A stretch of DNA of 43,007 bases from Planctomycetota bacterium (GCA_016179685.1 JACPCR010000101.1:1-43007), one strand, 5' to 3'. Shown: positions 15,779 to 24,736, counted from the first letter of the stretch. A program made the numbers and translations. Notes: generated by a model from the sequence alone, not told the origin.

Positions 15779-16174
15779 ATGATCACACAAAAGCTAGAGG
15801 AAGAGAGACGCGAGTTCGATCGAATCCAGGAGATCATGCCGGTCCGTTATCGCCTGCTCAGCGTCTCGGACATCCCGCTCGCCGACGGGGTCCGAGACGG
15901 TCAGACCATCGACATCAACCCGAAGGGCATTCTTCTCAGCGGAACGCTTCCCTCTCTTGATCTCGTCGTCCCGCTCCTCACCCAGAAAGTCCTTCTTTCG
16001 CTGGAGATTCGGCTGCCGAAGCCGCAGACAGTGGTCAAGGCTCTAGCGCGCGTGGCCTGGGTCGAGGCCGTTGACGAGGCGCGCAAACAATGCACCATGG
16101 GCCTGGCGTTCAACGAGATTGCCCTGGAGGACCGAGAGAAACTATTCGAGTTCTTGGTGCTTCAGCAGCATTGA
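15779..16174 (+). CDS. PilZ-domain protein (putative c-di-GMP receptor)
   Basis: A 131-residue single-domain protein. After a charged N-terminal helix (EEERREFDRIQE) comes the arginine-rich PVRYR segment and then TIDINPKGILLSG, which lines up with the PilZ motif RxxxR...(D/N)xSxxG, with Asn in place of Ser. It probably binds cyclic di-GMP or is a degenerate relative; the changed Ser makes binding uncertain. Start chosen: ATG 15779, ten bases after GAGGA (15764-15768); TTG 15770 is too close. Followed by a hairpin and an exported protein gene. Confidence 0.72.
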   Translation: MITQKLEEERREFDRIQEIMPVRYRLLSVSDIPLADGVRDGQTIDINPKGILLSGTLPSLDLVVPLLTQKVLLSLEIRLPKPQTVVKALARVAWVEAVDEARKQCTMGLAFNEIALEDREKLFEFLVLQQH

Positions 16175-16220
16175 ATCAGGCCGAAAATCTCTCATAATAT
16201 TCGGCGTCAGGAAACGTCTG

Positions 16221-16270
16221 CCCGTAGACGAGTACGGAAGTGCACCTGCATCTCCGTACTCGTCTACGGG
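16221..16270. repeat. Long hairpin (hairpin family, copy 5)
   Basis: Arms 16221-16238 and 16253-16270 (starting CCCGTAGACGAG) are 18-base perfect reverse complements; the inner loop holds TGC/GCA. It lies 46 bases after the PilZ stop. It shares GTAGACG with the copy at 13197 but differs in the next bases, with both arms changed together. Confidence 0.9.
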
Positions 16271-16296
16271 GTCCTTCTTTGCTGAACATCCGGTCC

Positions 16297-17046
16297 ATGC
16301 TGGACACCTCCTTCTCCTCGCTGTTTTTGGTCGCCTTGCCCTCCGTCGTCGTGGCGGTGGAGGCGACCGTTGCTGGCGAGATTCTCGGACGACTGGCCCC
16401 GGCAGCGGCCATCCATTCCGTTCTGGCGGTTCAGCGGTTGAAGAACACGATGACCGAGATTCGCCGCGCGGAGTTTCCAGGCGAATGGGACGCCGCATCG
16501 GGTCAATTCGCCGTCCGCGGGCTGAGGGGGGGTGTTTACGACCTTGTCCTTCGCACGGACAAAGGCACGATTGAGGGGGCCGACCTCCGGGTCGAAGGGG
16601 ACGGACCGGAAGCTTTGACCGAGACGGACCGCGAGGCGTTGCACTCGATCATCAGGAAGATGGACGAGTTCATGAACCGGAAAAATATTTTGTTCGTGAT
16701 GGGGACGCAGCGGCGGGCGAAGGTCTTGATGGACCTCTGTCGCGACCGCGTCCATCACATGGGGGATGACCTCATCTGGCGAGTAGAGATTTGGCAGTTC
16801 GAGAATCAGTACGGAGCCTGGCAACTCAGCGGCCAAGGCCTGCGGGGGCGCACGGTGCTCCACCGTGAGAAGGCCCCGCAGGCCGTGCTGGAGGCCCGCC
16901 GCTACCTGTTCGAACCGCGGCTCGGCGGCATCCTCGTGGCCGAAGACCAGCCCGTCACGCTTCCCGAATACCACGTTCCGGACGACTGGCAGACCCACCC
17001 CGGAAGCTCTCCCGTCAGAATCCCTTCTGAACGGGAGGCCTCATGA
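16297..17046 (+). CDS. Exported protein of unknown function, coupled to secA
   Basis: A 249-residue protein with an N-terminal hydrophobic segment (SLFLVALPSVVVAVEATVA) that is a signal peptide or anchor. The following region (FPGEWDAASGQFAVRGLRGGVYDLVLRTDKGTIEGADL, broken across two strands) resembles a carboxypeptidase-regulatory-like or Ig-like beta-sandwich. The C-terminal part has a VEIWQFENQYGAWQL segment with no family I recognise. The stop overlaps the secA start by four bases (ATGA), so it is translated with secA. I see no catalytic motif. The start is ATG 16297; upstream in-frame codons lie inside the hairpin. Confidence 0.65.
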   Translation: MLDTSFSSLFLVALPSVVVAVEATVAGEILGRLAPAAAIHSVLAVQRLKNTMTEIRRAEFPGEWDAASGQFAVRGLRGGVYDLVLRTDKGTIEGADLRVEGDGPEALTETDREALHSIIRKMDEFMNRKNILFVMGTQRRAKVLMDLCRDRVHHMGDDLIWRVEIWQFENQYGAWQLSGQGLRGRTVLHREKAPQAVLEARRYLFEPRLGGILVAEDQPVTLPEYHVPDDWQTHPGSSPVRIPSEREAS

Positions 17047-19787
17047 GCCAGGAAACCCCGACGTTCGGCCAGAAAACGCTGGAGCGGCTGGAGTCCCTCG
17101 GCGAATTCCTCCAGCGATTCCCGCCCGTCGTCGTCCGCACACTCAAGTCCGTCTTCGGATCGCACAACGAGCGGGTCCTCCGCGTCCTTTACCCGCTGGT
17201 GGAGCGCATCAACGCTTTGGAGCCGGAGATGGTCCGGCGGACGGATGCGGAATTGAAAGCCGGGACGGCCAGGTTCCGGGAGCGTCTGGCCCACGGGGAG
17301 ATGTTGGATGATCTTCTTCCAGAGGCCTTTGCGGCGGTCCGGGAGGCGGCGAAGCGGGTTCTGCGGACGAAGGACAGCCAGCCGATGCACATGAGGCACT
17401 TCGACGTGCAGCTCATCGGGGGGATCATTCTGCACCAGGGGAAGATTGCGGAGATGGTGACGGGCGAAGGGAAGACCCTGGTGGCGACGCTTCCGGCCTA
17501 TCTGAACGCGCTCGAGGGCAGGGGCGTGCACGTGGTGACGGTCAACGACTATCTGGCCCGCCGGGACCGCGACTGGATGGAGCCTCTGTTCGACTTCCTG
17601 GGGATGACGGTCGGCGCCATCCAGTCGAACATGCTGAACTCGAAGCGCCAGCAGATGTACGCCTGCGACGTGACGTACGGGACCAATAATGAGTTCGGGT
17701 TCGACTACCTCCGCGACCACATGAAGCCGTCGCTGGAGAGCCAGGTCCAGCGGGGACGCCGCTATGCCATCGTCGACGAAGTGGACAGCGTGCTGATCGA
17801 CGAGGCGCGCACGCCGCTCATCATTTCCGGCCCCACGGAGGAATCGACGGACAAGTACTACAAGGCCCATGCGTGCGTCAAGCGCCTAAAGGGCATGGAT
17901 AAGAACGAGTGGGAGCAGCTCACGGAGGGCCACGAAGACAAGTCGGAATTCGAGCAGCAGTGCGACTACGTCTACAGCGAGAAGGATCACTCGGTGATGA
18001 TGACGGAACGCGGCATCGTCCGCGCCCAGGAGAGCCTGAATGTGGATGATTTCTACACGGGCCGGAACATCGACTGGCCGCATTTCCTCGAGCAGGCGAT
18101 CCGGGCAAAAGAGATCTACAAGAAGGACGTGGACTACGTCGTCAAGGATGGCGGCATCGTCATTGTCGATGAATTCACCGGCCGCCTCATGGAAGGCCGC
18201 CGGTGGAGCGATGGACTCCACCAGGCCATCGAGGCCAAGGAGCACCTGCGGATCAAGGAGGAGAACCAGACGCTGGCGACGATTACTTTCCAGAATTTTT
18301 TCAAGCTGTATGACAAGATCGCGGGAATGACGGGCACGGCGATGACGGAGGGGGCGGAGTTCTTCAAGATATACAAGCTGGAGGTGGTGGCCATTCCCCC
18401 GAACAAGCCTCTGAGGCGCATCGAGCATGCCGACTTCATTTTCGGCACGTCGAAGGAGAAGTACAGGGCGATCGAGGAGGAGATCGTCGAGGTGCACGAG
18501 ACGGGCCGGCCGATCCTCGTCGGCACCATCTCCATCGAGAGGTCGGAAATGCTGAGCGAGCGGTTGCGCCGGCGGGGCATCGAGCACGAGGTGCTGAACG
18601 CCCGGCATCACGAGCGCGAGGCCCAGATTATCGCCCTCGCGGGCCAGAACGGACGCGTCACCATCGCCACGAACATGGCGGGCCGCGGCACCGATATCGT
18701 CCTTGGGCCCGGAGTCGCCGAGCTGGGCGGCCTCCATATCGTCGGCACCGAACGGCACGAAGCCCGCCGCATCGATAACCAGCTCCGCGGCCGGTCCGGC
18801 CGGCAGGGCGACCCCGGCTCGTCCCGCTTCTTCCTCTCCCTGGAAGACGACCTCATGCGCCGGTTCGCGTCGGACCGGATGAGGTCGCTGATGCAGCGTT
18901 TCGGCCTCAACGACGGCCAGCCCATCGAGTCCAACCTCGTCTCCCGTTCGATCGCCCGCGCCCAGAAGCGCGTGGAGGAATACCACTTCGAGATTCGCAA
19001 GAACCTCCAGGAATACGATGAGGTCATGAACGAGCAGCGCAAGCTCATCTATGGCCTTCGCCAGGAATTCCTTCAGGGCCGCAACATGAAGGAAACGCTC
19101 CTCGAATGGAGCGACGACTGCCTGTCGGGCGCGATCGATCACTTCCTGCCGGGCGATCCCCGGGCCGGCGAGTGGCAGATTCCCGGCCTCTGCCAGTGGT
19201 TCAAGCGCAAGTTCACCGTGGAGGTCGCCCCCGCCGACCTTGAAGGGAAATCCAGCGAGGCCATCCAGAACCTGCTCCTGCAGCGGGTCCGCCAGAAGTA
19301 CGAGGAGCGTGAACGCGCCGAGGGGCCCGAGAACATGCGGACCATCGAGCGTTTCCTCCTCTTGGAGACCATGGATACCAAGTGGAAGGATCACCTGTAT
19401 TCCATGGACATGCTCCGGGCCGGCATCGGCCTGCGCGGCTACGGGCAGGTGGACCCGAAGATCGTCTACAAGAAGGAGGGTTACGAGATTTTCGAAGAGA
19501 TGTACAACTCGATGAAGGACGAGGTCGGCGACTATCTCTTCCGGGTCCGGATCGCCAAGGAGGAGGCCCAGGAGATTCTGGACCAGAACTACCATGAAGG
19601 CCAGGCCATCCACGAGGAGTTCCAGGGCCAGGCCGGAGGCCAGACGGCCGCCGCCGCCGGTTCCACGCCCGAGCGCCTCGAGCCCCAGCGCCGTGAGACC
19701 CCGAGGGTGAAGCGGAATGACCCCTGCCCCTGCAATTCCGGCAAGAAGTACAAGAACTGCTGCATGTTAAAGGATTCGATCGCTTAA
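17043..19787 (+). CDS. secA: Preprotein translocase ATPase SecA
   Basis: The 914-residue motor that drives proteins through SecYEG using ATP. Walker A is TGEGKT at 140-145, the DEAD-type motif is DEVD at 245-248, and QLRGRSGRQGDPG (motif VI) lies after position 570. The two helicase domains, preprotein cross-linking domain, scaffold and wing are present by length, and the C-terminal zinc finger CPCNSGKKYKNCC (Cys895, 897, 906, 907) is intact, so SecB or ribosome contact is possible. It acts in the cytoplasm and at the inner membrane. Length is typical. Starts ATG 17043, overlapping the upstream gene by four bases. A tandem structured motif starts one base after its stop. Confidence 0.98.
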   Translation: MSQETPTFGQKTLERLESLGEFLQRFPPVVVRTLKSVFGSHNERVLRVLYPLVERINALEPEMVRRTDAELKAGTARFRERLAHGEMLDDLLPEAFAAVREAAKRVLRTKDSQPMHMRHFDVQLIGGIILHQGKIAEMVTGEGKTLVATLPAYLNALEGRGVHVVTVNDYLARRDRDWMEPLFDFLGMTVGAIQSNMLNSKRQQMYACDVTYGTNNEFGFDYLRDHMKPSLESQVQRGRRYAIVDEVDSVLIDEARTPLIISGPTEESTDKYYKAHACVKRLKGMDKNEWEQLTEGHEDKSEFEQQCDYVYSEKDHSVMMTERGIVRAQESLNVDDFYTGRNIDWPHFLEQAIRAKEIYKKDVDYVVKDGGIVIVDEFTGRLMEGRRWSDGLHQAIEAKEHLRIKEENQTLATITFQNFFKLYDKIAGMTGTAMTEGAEFFKIYKLEVVAIPPNKPLRRIEHADFIFGTSKEKYRAIEEEIVEVHETGRPILVGTISIERSEMLSERLRRRGIEHEVLNARHHEREAQIIALAGQNGRVTIATNMAGRGTDIVLGPGVAELGGLHIVGTERHEARRIDNQLRGRSGRQGDPGSSRFFLSLEDDLMRRFASDRMRSLMQRFGLNDGQPIESNLVSRSIARAQKRVEEYHFEIRKNLQEYDEVMNEQRKLIYGLRQEFLQGRNMKETLLEWSDDCLSGAIDHFLPGDPRAGEWQIPGLCQWFKRKFTVEVAPADLEGKSSEAIQNLLLQRVRQKYEERERAEGPENMRTIERFLLLETMDTKWKDHLYSMDMLRAGIGLRGYGQVDPKIVYKKEGYEIFEEMYNSMKDEVGDYLFRVRIAKEEAQEILDQNYHEGQAIHEEFQGQAGGQTAAAAGSTPERLEPQRRETPRVKRNDPCPCNSGKKYKNCCMLKDSIA

Positions 19788-19788
19788 A

Positions 19789-19852
19789 GCGGGTGACACC
19801 CGCAACCCCACAAGGCCCGGAAAGGCGTCAGGGTTCAAGAATCACCTGATAC
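19789..19852 (+). ncRNA. Tandem structured motif, unit 1 (unknown RNA or repeat)
   Basis: Hairpin GCGGGT/ACCCGC (19789-19803) with a three-base loop, then a purine-rich linker containing ACAAGG and GGAAAG, then a second hairpin GTCAGG/CCTGAT (19828-19850) around TTCAAGAA. A second unit lies at 19890. The two are about 80% identical over 60 positions. Stems are kept while some bases change in both arms. It is unlike any riboswitch I can name. Confidence 0.5.
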
Positions 19853-19866
19853 CGGACACCTTCCAG

Positions 19867-19889
19867 CTTCTCCGCGTGGCGCGGAGAAG
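19867..19889. terminator. Perfect 10-bp hairpin between the tandem units
   Basis: CTTCTCCGCG (19867-19876), a 3-base loop and CGCGGAGAAG (19880-19889). It abuts unit 2. It could end the secA transcript, but there is no T-run, so this may simply be part of the structured block. Confidence 0.35.
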
Positions 19890-19951
19890 GCGGGCGAAAC
19901 CCGCAAGCCAACAAGGAAGGGAAAGAAGTCAGGTTTCAAGAAACACGTGAC
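19890..19951 (+). ncRNA. Tandem structured motif, unit 2
   Basis: GCGGG/CCCGC hairpin (19890-19904), linker with ACAAGG and GGAAAG, then GTCAGG/CGTGAC (19929-19950) around TTCAAGAA. The period to unit 1 is 101 bases. A short echo (ACATGGCTTCAAA) occurs at 19950 and again at 20001. Confidence 0.5.
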
Positions 19952-20031
19952 ATGGCTTCAAACCTTTGCGCGCGGCGTTGAGAAGTTGCGTCCTGACTGC
20001 ACATGGCTTCAAATTCGTCGTGGGGTCCCCT

Positions 20032-20140
20032 TCACCCCCGGCCCTCTCCCCAAGGAAGGGGGAGAAAGTTTGGGTCTGTAATGCATTGATAGACAAACAC
20101 ATCAGCATCCCGCACTCCCCTTGGGAGATGGCCGGGGTGA
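20032..20140. repeat. Imperfect inverted repeat upstream of the SAM-cycle operon
   Basis: The left arm (20032-20066, TCACCCCCGGCCCTCTCCCC) pairs with the right arm (20115-20140, containing GGCCGGGGTGA) with a few mismatches. The pattern TCACCCC-GGCC-CTCTCCC is common as a dispersed palindromic element in many bacterial genomes, so this is most likely a small miniature insertion-like repeat. Confidence 0.7.
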
Positions 20141-20197
20141 GGATGGCGGGTGCGAAAAACCTACGACAAACTTAGGAATCGATGCACGGAGGCCCTC

Positions 20198-20974
20198 ATG
20201 AACATGCCACCGCTTGACGAGCTTTCTACAGGATTCGTCGGGCTGGTCCTTGCCGCGGGAGAAGGCCGGCGTCTGAAGGCCTGTTCGGACCAGCCGAAGC
20301 CGCTCGTGCCCGTTGGCGGCCGGCCGCTCATCGAATACAGTCTCGAGCCTCTTGCCCGGGCCGGCATCCGCCGCGCCATCGTCGTCCTCGGACACCGCGC
20401 CGAGGAGGTCCAGCAGTATCTCCTCGATCGCCGGCCCTTCGGCCTCGACTTCCAGTTCGTCCGGCAGCATCCCCTCAACGGCACGGCGGGTGCCGTGGAA
20501 TCCGCCCAGGAGGCGCTGGCCCGCCGGCCCTTCCTCATGACCTACGCGGACAACCTGTGCCAGTACGCGTTCGGGCCGTTGCTCCGGGAGCACGAGGAGC
20601 AGGGGAACTCGGCCACCCTGAGCCTTTTCGAGACGGCGGAGCCCTCGAACCACGGCATCGTCGAAATCCGCGGACGCCGGATTCTCTCCATGGAAGAACG
20701 GCCTGTCCGGCCGCGTTCGAACCTGGCCTTCGCCGGCACCGCCCTGTTCGAGCGGGAAATCTACGCCGTTCTGCCGGAGGTTCCGACCCAGCCCGGCGGT
20801 GAGAAGTACCTCACCGACGCCATTCCTCTCCTTCTGGCCCGCGGCAAGGCCGTGGGCTATTCTCGCATCAAAGGTTGGCGGCTCAACATCAATCGGCCAG
20901 AGGATATTGCCGAGGCCGAAGCGAGACTGGCTCGCTCCGGAGATTCCCATTCGCCGGCAGGTCCCCACTCATGA
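20198..20974 (+). CDS. Sugar-phosphate nucleotidyltransferase
   Basis: A 258-residue enzyme of the nucleotidyl transferase family. The nucleotide-binding LAAGEGRRL is at 18-26 and KPLVPVGGRP follows at 34-43, both typical; the metal-binding aspartate is probably in TYADN near 107-111 (usually GD). It joins a sugar phosphate to NTP to give a nucleotide sugar for surface polysaccharide or LPS. Length suits a short single-domain member. Start: ATG 20198 with ACGGAGG five bases upstream; a GTG at 20150 has no such site. It is the first gene of the run and overlaps the Kdo transferase gene by four bases (ATGA). Sugar specificity cannot be read here. Confidence 0.88.
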   Translation: MNMPPLDELSTGFVGLVLAAGEGRRLKACSDQPKPLVPVGGRPLIEYSLEPLARAGIRRAIVVLGHRAEEVQQYLLDRRPFGLDFQFVRQHPLNGTAGAVESAQEALARRPFLMTYADNLCQYAFGPLLREHEEQGNSATLSLFETAEPSNHGIVEIRGRRILSMEERPVRPRSNLAFAGTALFEREIYAVLPEVPTQPGGEKYLTDAIPLLLARGKAVGYSRIKGWRLNINRPEDIAEAEARLARSGDSHSPAGPHS

Positions 20975-22317
20975 CGACTCCACGCCACGCCGATCCCGAT
21001 TCCAACGGAGTGATGCGCTCCGTGCTGCTGGACCTGGCCTATGGCACGGTCCTCGTGGCGGCCAGCCCCTTCCTGCTTTACCGGCTGCGGACCTCGGAGC
21101 GCTATCGGGCCGGACTGGCCGAGCGTCTCGGGTCCGTGTCGCCCCGGGCCGGGGGACGCCGTTGCCTCTGGCTGCACGCGGCCTCCGTCGGAGAAGTCCA
21201 GGCCTGCCGGCCCCTCGTCCAGAAGTGCCGAGGCACGTGGCCCGACCTGGACCTCGTCATCTCGACGCAGACCCTGTCGGGCCGGAGGCTGGCGGAACAG
21301 GCCTGCCCCGGATGCCGGGTGCTCACCTTCCCCCTGGATTTGAGCCCCATCGCCGGCAAGGTGCTGGACCGCATCCGGCCCGACTGCGTGGCGCTCGTCG
21401 AGCGCGAGATATGGCCCAATTTCATCACCGCAGCCGCCCGCCGCAACGTCCCCGTCCTCCAGGTCAACGGCCGCATCACCCTCTCTTCGCTCCAGGCCTA
21501 CCGGTGGCTCTATCCGGTCATCGGACCCGCCCTGCAGGCCGTCGCGTGCTTCGGAGTCCAGACCGAAGAATACGCGGAGCGGTTGCGGGCCCTGGCTGTC
21601 CCTTCCGGCCGCATCGAGGTCACGGGCAACCTCAAGTACGACAGCGTGCCCCTGTCCGTGCCTGATGCGGAGCAGGCCCGCCTGCGGCAAGAGACGGGCC
21701 TGCGGCCCGGCGAGCCGGTCTGGGTCTGCGGCAGCATCCATCCCGGGGAGGAGGGCATCCTGGTCCGGGCCTACCAGTCGGTCCGGCGTCATCATCCCGC
21801 GCTGAGGCTGGTGCTCGCTCCCCGGCATCTGGAAAAGCTGCCGGAACTGGAGCGCTCGGTGGCCGCGCTGGGCGAGTCCACGGTTCGAAAGTCGGTCCGG
21901 CCGTTCAGCGGCTTGCCCGAGACGCCCGGCGAGGCGAAAATCCTGATGCTGGACACCATGGGGGAGCTTCGGGCTCTGTACAGCCTGGCCACGGTAGTCT
22001 TCGTCGGTGGGACTCTGATGCCGGTGGGCGGCCACAATCTCCTGGAGCCCGCGGCCCTCGGGAAGCCCGTGCTCTTCGGCCCGCACGTCTTTCAACAGGA
22101 GGCGGATGCCCAGGCCCTCGTGGCGGCCGAGGCCGCCGTGGCCTGCGGCTCGGCCGATCGAGTAGCGAAACGCCTCCTCGGATTGTTTAATGACCCTGCC
22201 GGGATGGAAGCCATGGGCCAGCGTGCCCGGGCGGTCTTCCGGGCCCATCAGGGCGCTGCCCGAAAGACCCTGGAACTTTTGCGCCAGTTCATTGAAGAAG
22301 GGAAGCATAAGCCATGA
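20971..22317 (+). CDS. waaA: 3-deoxy-D-manno-octulosonic acid (Kdo) transferase
   Basis: A 448-residue GT30 glycosyltransferase that adds Kdo from CMP-Kdo to lipid A precursor at the inner membrane, first step of LPS core synthesis. An N-terminal hydrophobic segment (19-40) anchors it. The catalytic Glu75 lies in HAASVGEV, as in the family, followed by ISTQTLSG and by VEREIWPNF. The nucleotide-binding C-terminal half has GGTLMPVGGHNLLEPA and VLFGPHVF. It strongly supports an outer membrane with lipid A. The start is ATG 20971; the longer frame upstream is only the overlap of the previous gene. Overlaps metK by ATGA. Whether one or two Kdo residues are added cannot be read. Confidence 0.95.
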   Translation: MTTPRHADPDSNGVMRSVLLDLAYGTVLVAASPFLLYRLRTSERYRAGLAERLGSVSPRAGGRRCLWLHAASVGEVQACRPLVQKCRGTWPDLDLVISTQTLSGRRLAEQACPGCRVLTFPLDLSPIAGKVLDRIRPDCVALVEREIWPNFITAAARRNVPVLQVNGRITLSSLQAYRWLYPVIGPALQAVACFGVQTEEYAERLRALAVPSGRIEVTGNLKYDSVPLSVPDAEQARLRQETGLRPGEPVWVCGSIHPGEEGILVRAYQSVRRHHPALRLVLAPRHLEKLPELERSVAALGESTVRKSVRPFSGLPETPGEAKILMLDTMGELRALYSLATVVFVGGTLMPVGGHNLLEPAALGKPVLFGPHVFQQEADAQALVAAEAAVACGSADRVAKRLLGLFNDPAGMEAMGQRARAVFRAHQGAARKTLELLRQFIEEGKHKP

Positions 22318-23486
22318 GCAGGCGTGGCCGACACCTCTTCACCTCGGAATCGGTGGCCATGGGCCATCCGGACAAGATTGCCGACCAAATCTCGGACAGC
22401 GTGTTGGATTCTGTCCTGTCGCAGGACCCGATGGGGCGCGTGGCCTGCGAGACCCTGGTGACCACGGGTCTGGTGGTCGTTTCCGGGGAGATCACCACCT
22501 CGGCGTCGCTCGACATCCCCGCCATTGCCCGGCGCACCATCCAGCGCATCGGCTACGACGACCCGGCCACGGGCTTCGACCACCGGAGCTGCGCAGTGGT
22601 GGTTACCGTCGGCAAGCAGTCGCCCGACATCTCCCAGGGCGTCACCGGCGGCCAGGGACTCCGCAAGGAGCAGGGCGCCGGCGACCAGGGCATGATGTTC
22701 GGCTTTGCCTGCCGCGAGACCCCGGAGCTCATGCCCCTGCCCATCTCCCTCGCTCACCGGCTTGTCGCCGCGCTGGCCCGCGCCCGCCAGCAGCGCCTCC
22801 TCCCCTTCCTCCGGCCCGACGGAAAATCCCAGGTCACCGTCGAATACGAGAACGGCAGCCCGCGGCGCGTCCATACCGTCGTCCTCTCCAACCAGCATAC
22901 CGATGACGTCTCCTACGAGACCCTCCGTTCCCACATCATCGAGAACATCATCCGCCCGACCATTCCCGGCCACTTCCTCGACGGCGATACGGTCTATCAC
23001 ATCAATCCGACCGGTCGCTTTGTCATTGGCGGCCCGCACGGCGACACGGGCCTCACGGGCCGTAAGATCATCGTCGATTCCTATGGCGGCAGGGGCCGTC
23101 ACGGCGGCGGTGCCTTTTCCGGAAAGGACCCGACCAAGGTGGACCGCAGCGCCGCTTATGCCTGTCGCTGGATCGCCAAGAACATCGTCGCCGCCGGCCT
23201 CGCCGACGTCTGCGAGATACAGGTCTCCTACGCCATCGGCGTCGCCAAGCCCCTCTCCGTCATGGTCTACACCGAGGGCACCGCCAAAATCCCCGAGGAA
23301 AAGATCGAGAAATTGGTCCTCGACCATTTCGACCTGACGCCCGCTGGCATCATCCGGTCGCTCGACCTCCGCCGTCCCATCTATGAGGCCACGGCCTACC
23401 ACGGGCACTTCGGACGCGAAGACGCCGGCTTCACCTGGGAACGCACGGACCGGGCCGACGAGCTGAGAAAGGCGGCGGGCATATGA
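22314..23486 (+). CDS. metK: S-adenosylmethionine synthetase (MAT)
   Basis: A 390-residue enzyme that makes S-adenosylmethionine from methionine and ATP. It has GHPDK at 17-21, GAGDQGMMFG with the hexapeptide-like metal and ATP contacts, and GGGAFSGKDPTKVDRSAAY for phosphate binding. All hallmark motifs are intact. Cytoplasmic tetramer. It sits directly before AhcY, which recycles the S-adenosylhomocysteine left by methylation; overlapping ATGA on both sides couples their translation, so SAM supply and removal of its inhibitory product are made together. Confidence 0.98.
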   Translation: MSRRGRHLFTSESVAMGHPDKIADQISDSVLDSVLSQDPMGRVACETLVTTGLVVVSGEITTSASLDIPAIARRTIQRIGYDDPATGFDHRSCAVVVTVGKQSPDISQGVTGGQGLRKEQGAGDQGMMFGFACRETPELMPLPISLAHRLVAALARARQQRLLPFLRPDGKSQVTVEYENGSPRRVHTVVLSNQHTDDVSYETLRSHIIENIIRPTIPGHFLDGDTVYHINPTGRFVIGGPHGDTGLTGRKIIVDSYGGRGRHGGGAFSGKDPTKVDRSAAYACRWIAKNIVAAGLADVCEIQVSYAIGVAKPLSVMVYTEGTAKIPEEKIEKLVLDHFDLTPAGIIRSLDLRRPIYEATAYHGHFGREDAGFTWERTDRADELRKAAGI

Positions 23487-24736
23487 AACACCACGTCAAG
23501 GACATCTCCCTCGCTGGGGCCGGGCGACTCCGCATCGAGTGGGCCGAATCCCGCATGCCCGTCCTCATGGCTCTCCGGAAAGGTTACCGGGAGTCCAGGC
23601 CCCTCCGGGGCATGCGCATCGCCGGCTGCCTCCACGTGACCAAGGAGACCGCCGTGCTCGTGCGCACCCTGGTCGCGGCCGGCGCGGAAGTCTCCTGGAG
23701 CGGGTGCAACCCGCTCTCGACTCAAGACGATGTCGCTGCCGCCCTCGCCTCCGAGGGCGTTCCCATTTATGCCTGGCACGGGCAGAATCGCGACGAGTTC
23801 TACGATTGCATCGAGCGGACCCTGGAACTGCGGCCCACCCTGACGCTGGACGACGGGGCGGACCTCATCTTCACGACGCACCGCAGTCATCCGCAGTTGT
23901 GCCGCGAGATTTACGGTGGGACGGAAGAGACGACAACCGGGGTGCACCGCCTCCGGGCCATGGCCAGGGACGGCGTGTTGAAGTTCCCCGTGATCGCGGT
24001 GAACGACTCGGAGACGAAGTGGGACTTCGACAATGTTTACGGCACGGGCCAGTCTTCGCTCGACGGCATTCTGCGCGCCACGAGTGTGCTGATCGCGGGC
24101 AAGAAATTCGTAGTCGCCGGTTACGGACACTGCGGCCGCGGCGTCGCCATGCGGGCCCGGGGGCTCGGCGCCCTCGTCATCGTCACCGAGGTCGCCCCCA
24201 TCGCGGCCCTCAAGGCCACTCTCGAAGGTTTCCAGGTCATGCCCATGGATGAAGCCGCCGCCGTCGGCGACCTCTTCATCACCACCACCGGCATGAAGGA
24301 CGTCGTCGTCCGGCGTCACTTCGAAAAGATGAAGGACGGTGCCATCGTCTGCAATACCGGACACTACGACTGCGAGCTGAACCTGACCGATCTCGCCGCC
24401 CTGGCGTCCGGTCGCCGCGAGATTCGATCCAATAACGAGGAATACGCCCTGCGGGATGGACGCCGCATCTATGTTCTTGCCCAGGGCCGGCTCGTCAACC
24501 TCGCCGCCGCGGAGGGCCACCCCTCGGAAGTCATGGATATGTCCTTCGCCAACCAGTTCCTCGCCCTGAAAAAGCTCGCTGAGGAAGGCCGGTCCCTCGA
24601 GAAAAAGGTCTATGAGCTGCCCCGGGAGCAGGACCAGGAGATCGCCCGCATCAAGCTCGAGACCCTGGGCGTCTCCATCGATGCCCTCACGCCCGAGCAG
24701 GAAGTCTACCGCACCGATTACTCCGCTGGCACCTGA
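23483..24736 (+). CDS. ahcY: Adenosylhomocysteinase (S-adenosylhomocysteine hydrolase)
   Basis: A 417-residue NAD-dependent enzyme that splits S-adenosylhomocysteine into homocysteine and adenosine. Substrate contacts: DDGAD at 123-127, GGTEETTTGVHRL at 145-157, and NDSETKWDFDN with Lys179 and Asp183. The Rossmann loop is GYGHCGRG at 213-220. It lacks the 40-residue insert of the eukaryotic and proteobacterial form, as in archaeal and Thermotoga-type enzymes. Some short archaeal relatives prefer S-inosylhomocysteine, and I cannot exclude that. The segment DSETKW departs from the usual DAMTKH. Starts ATG 23483, overlapping metK by four bases. Confidence 0.95.
   Translation: MKHHVKDISLAGAGRLRIEWAESRMPVLMALRKGYRESRPLRGMRIAGCLHVTKETAVLVRTLVAAGAEVSWSGCNPLSTQDDVAAALASEGVPIYAWHGQNRDEFYDCIERTLELRPTLTLDDGADLIFTTHRSHPQLCREIYGGTEETTTGVHRLRAMARDGVLKFPVIAVNDSETKWDFDNVYGTGQSSLDGILRATSVLIAGKKFVVAGYGHCGRGVAMRARGLGALVIVTEVAPIAALKATLEGFQVMPMDEAAAVGDLFITTTGMKDVVVRRHFEKMKDGAIVCNTGHYDCELNLTDLAALASGRREIRSNNEEYALRDGRRIYVLAQGRLVNLAAAEGHPSEVMDMSFANQFLALKKLAEEGRSLEKKVYELPREQDQEIARIKLETLGVSIDALTPEQEVYRTDYSAGT

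Noticed and set aside
17886..19613. 575-codon open frame antisense to secA
   Set aside because: Composition-driven shadow of a certain gene.
19831..19845. tRNA-like TTCAAGAATC segment
   Set aside because: It recalls a T-arm, but there is no acceptor stem, anticodon arm or CCA end, and it occurs in a tandem motif.
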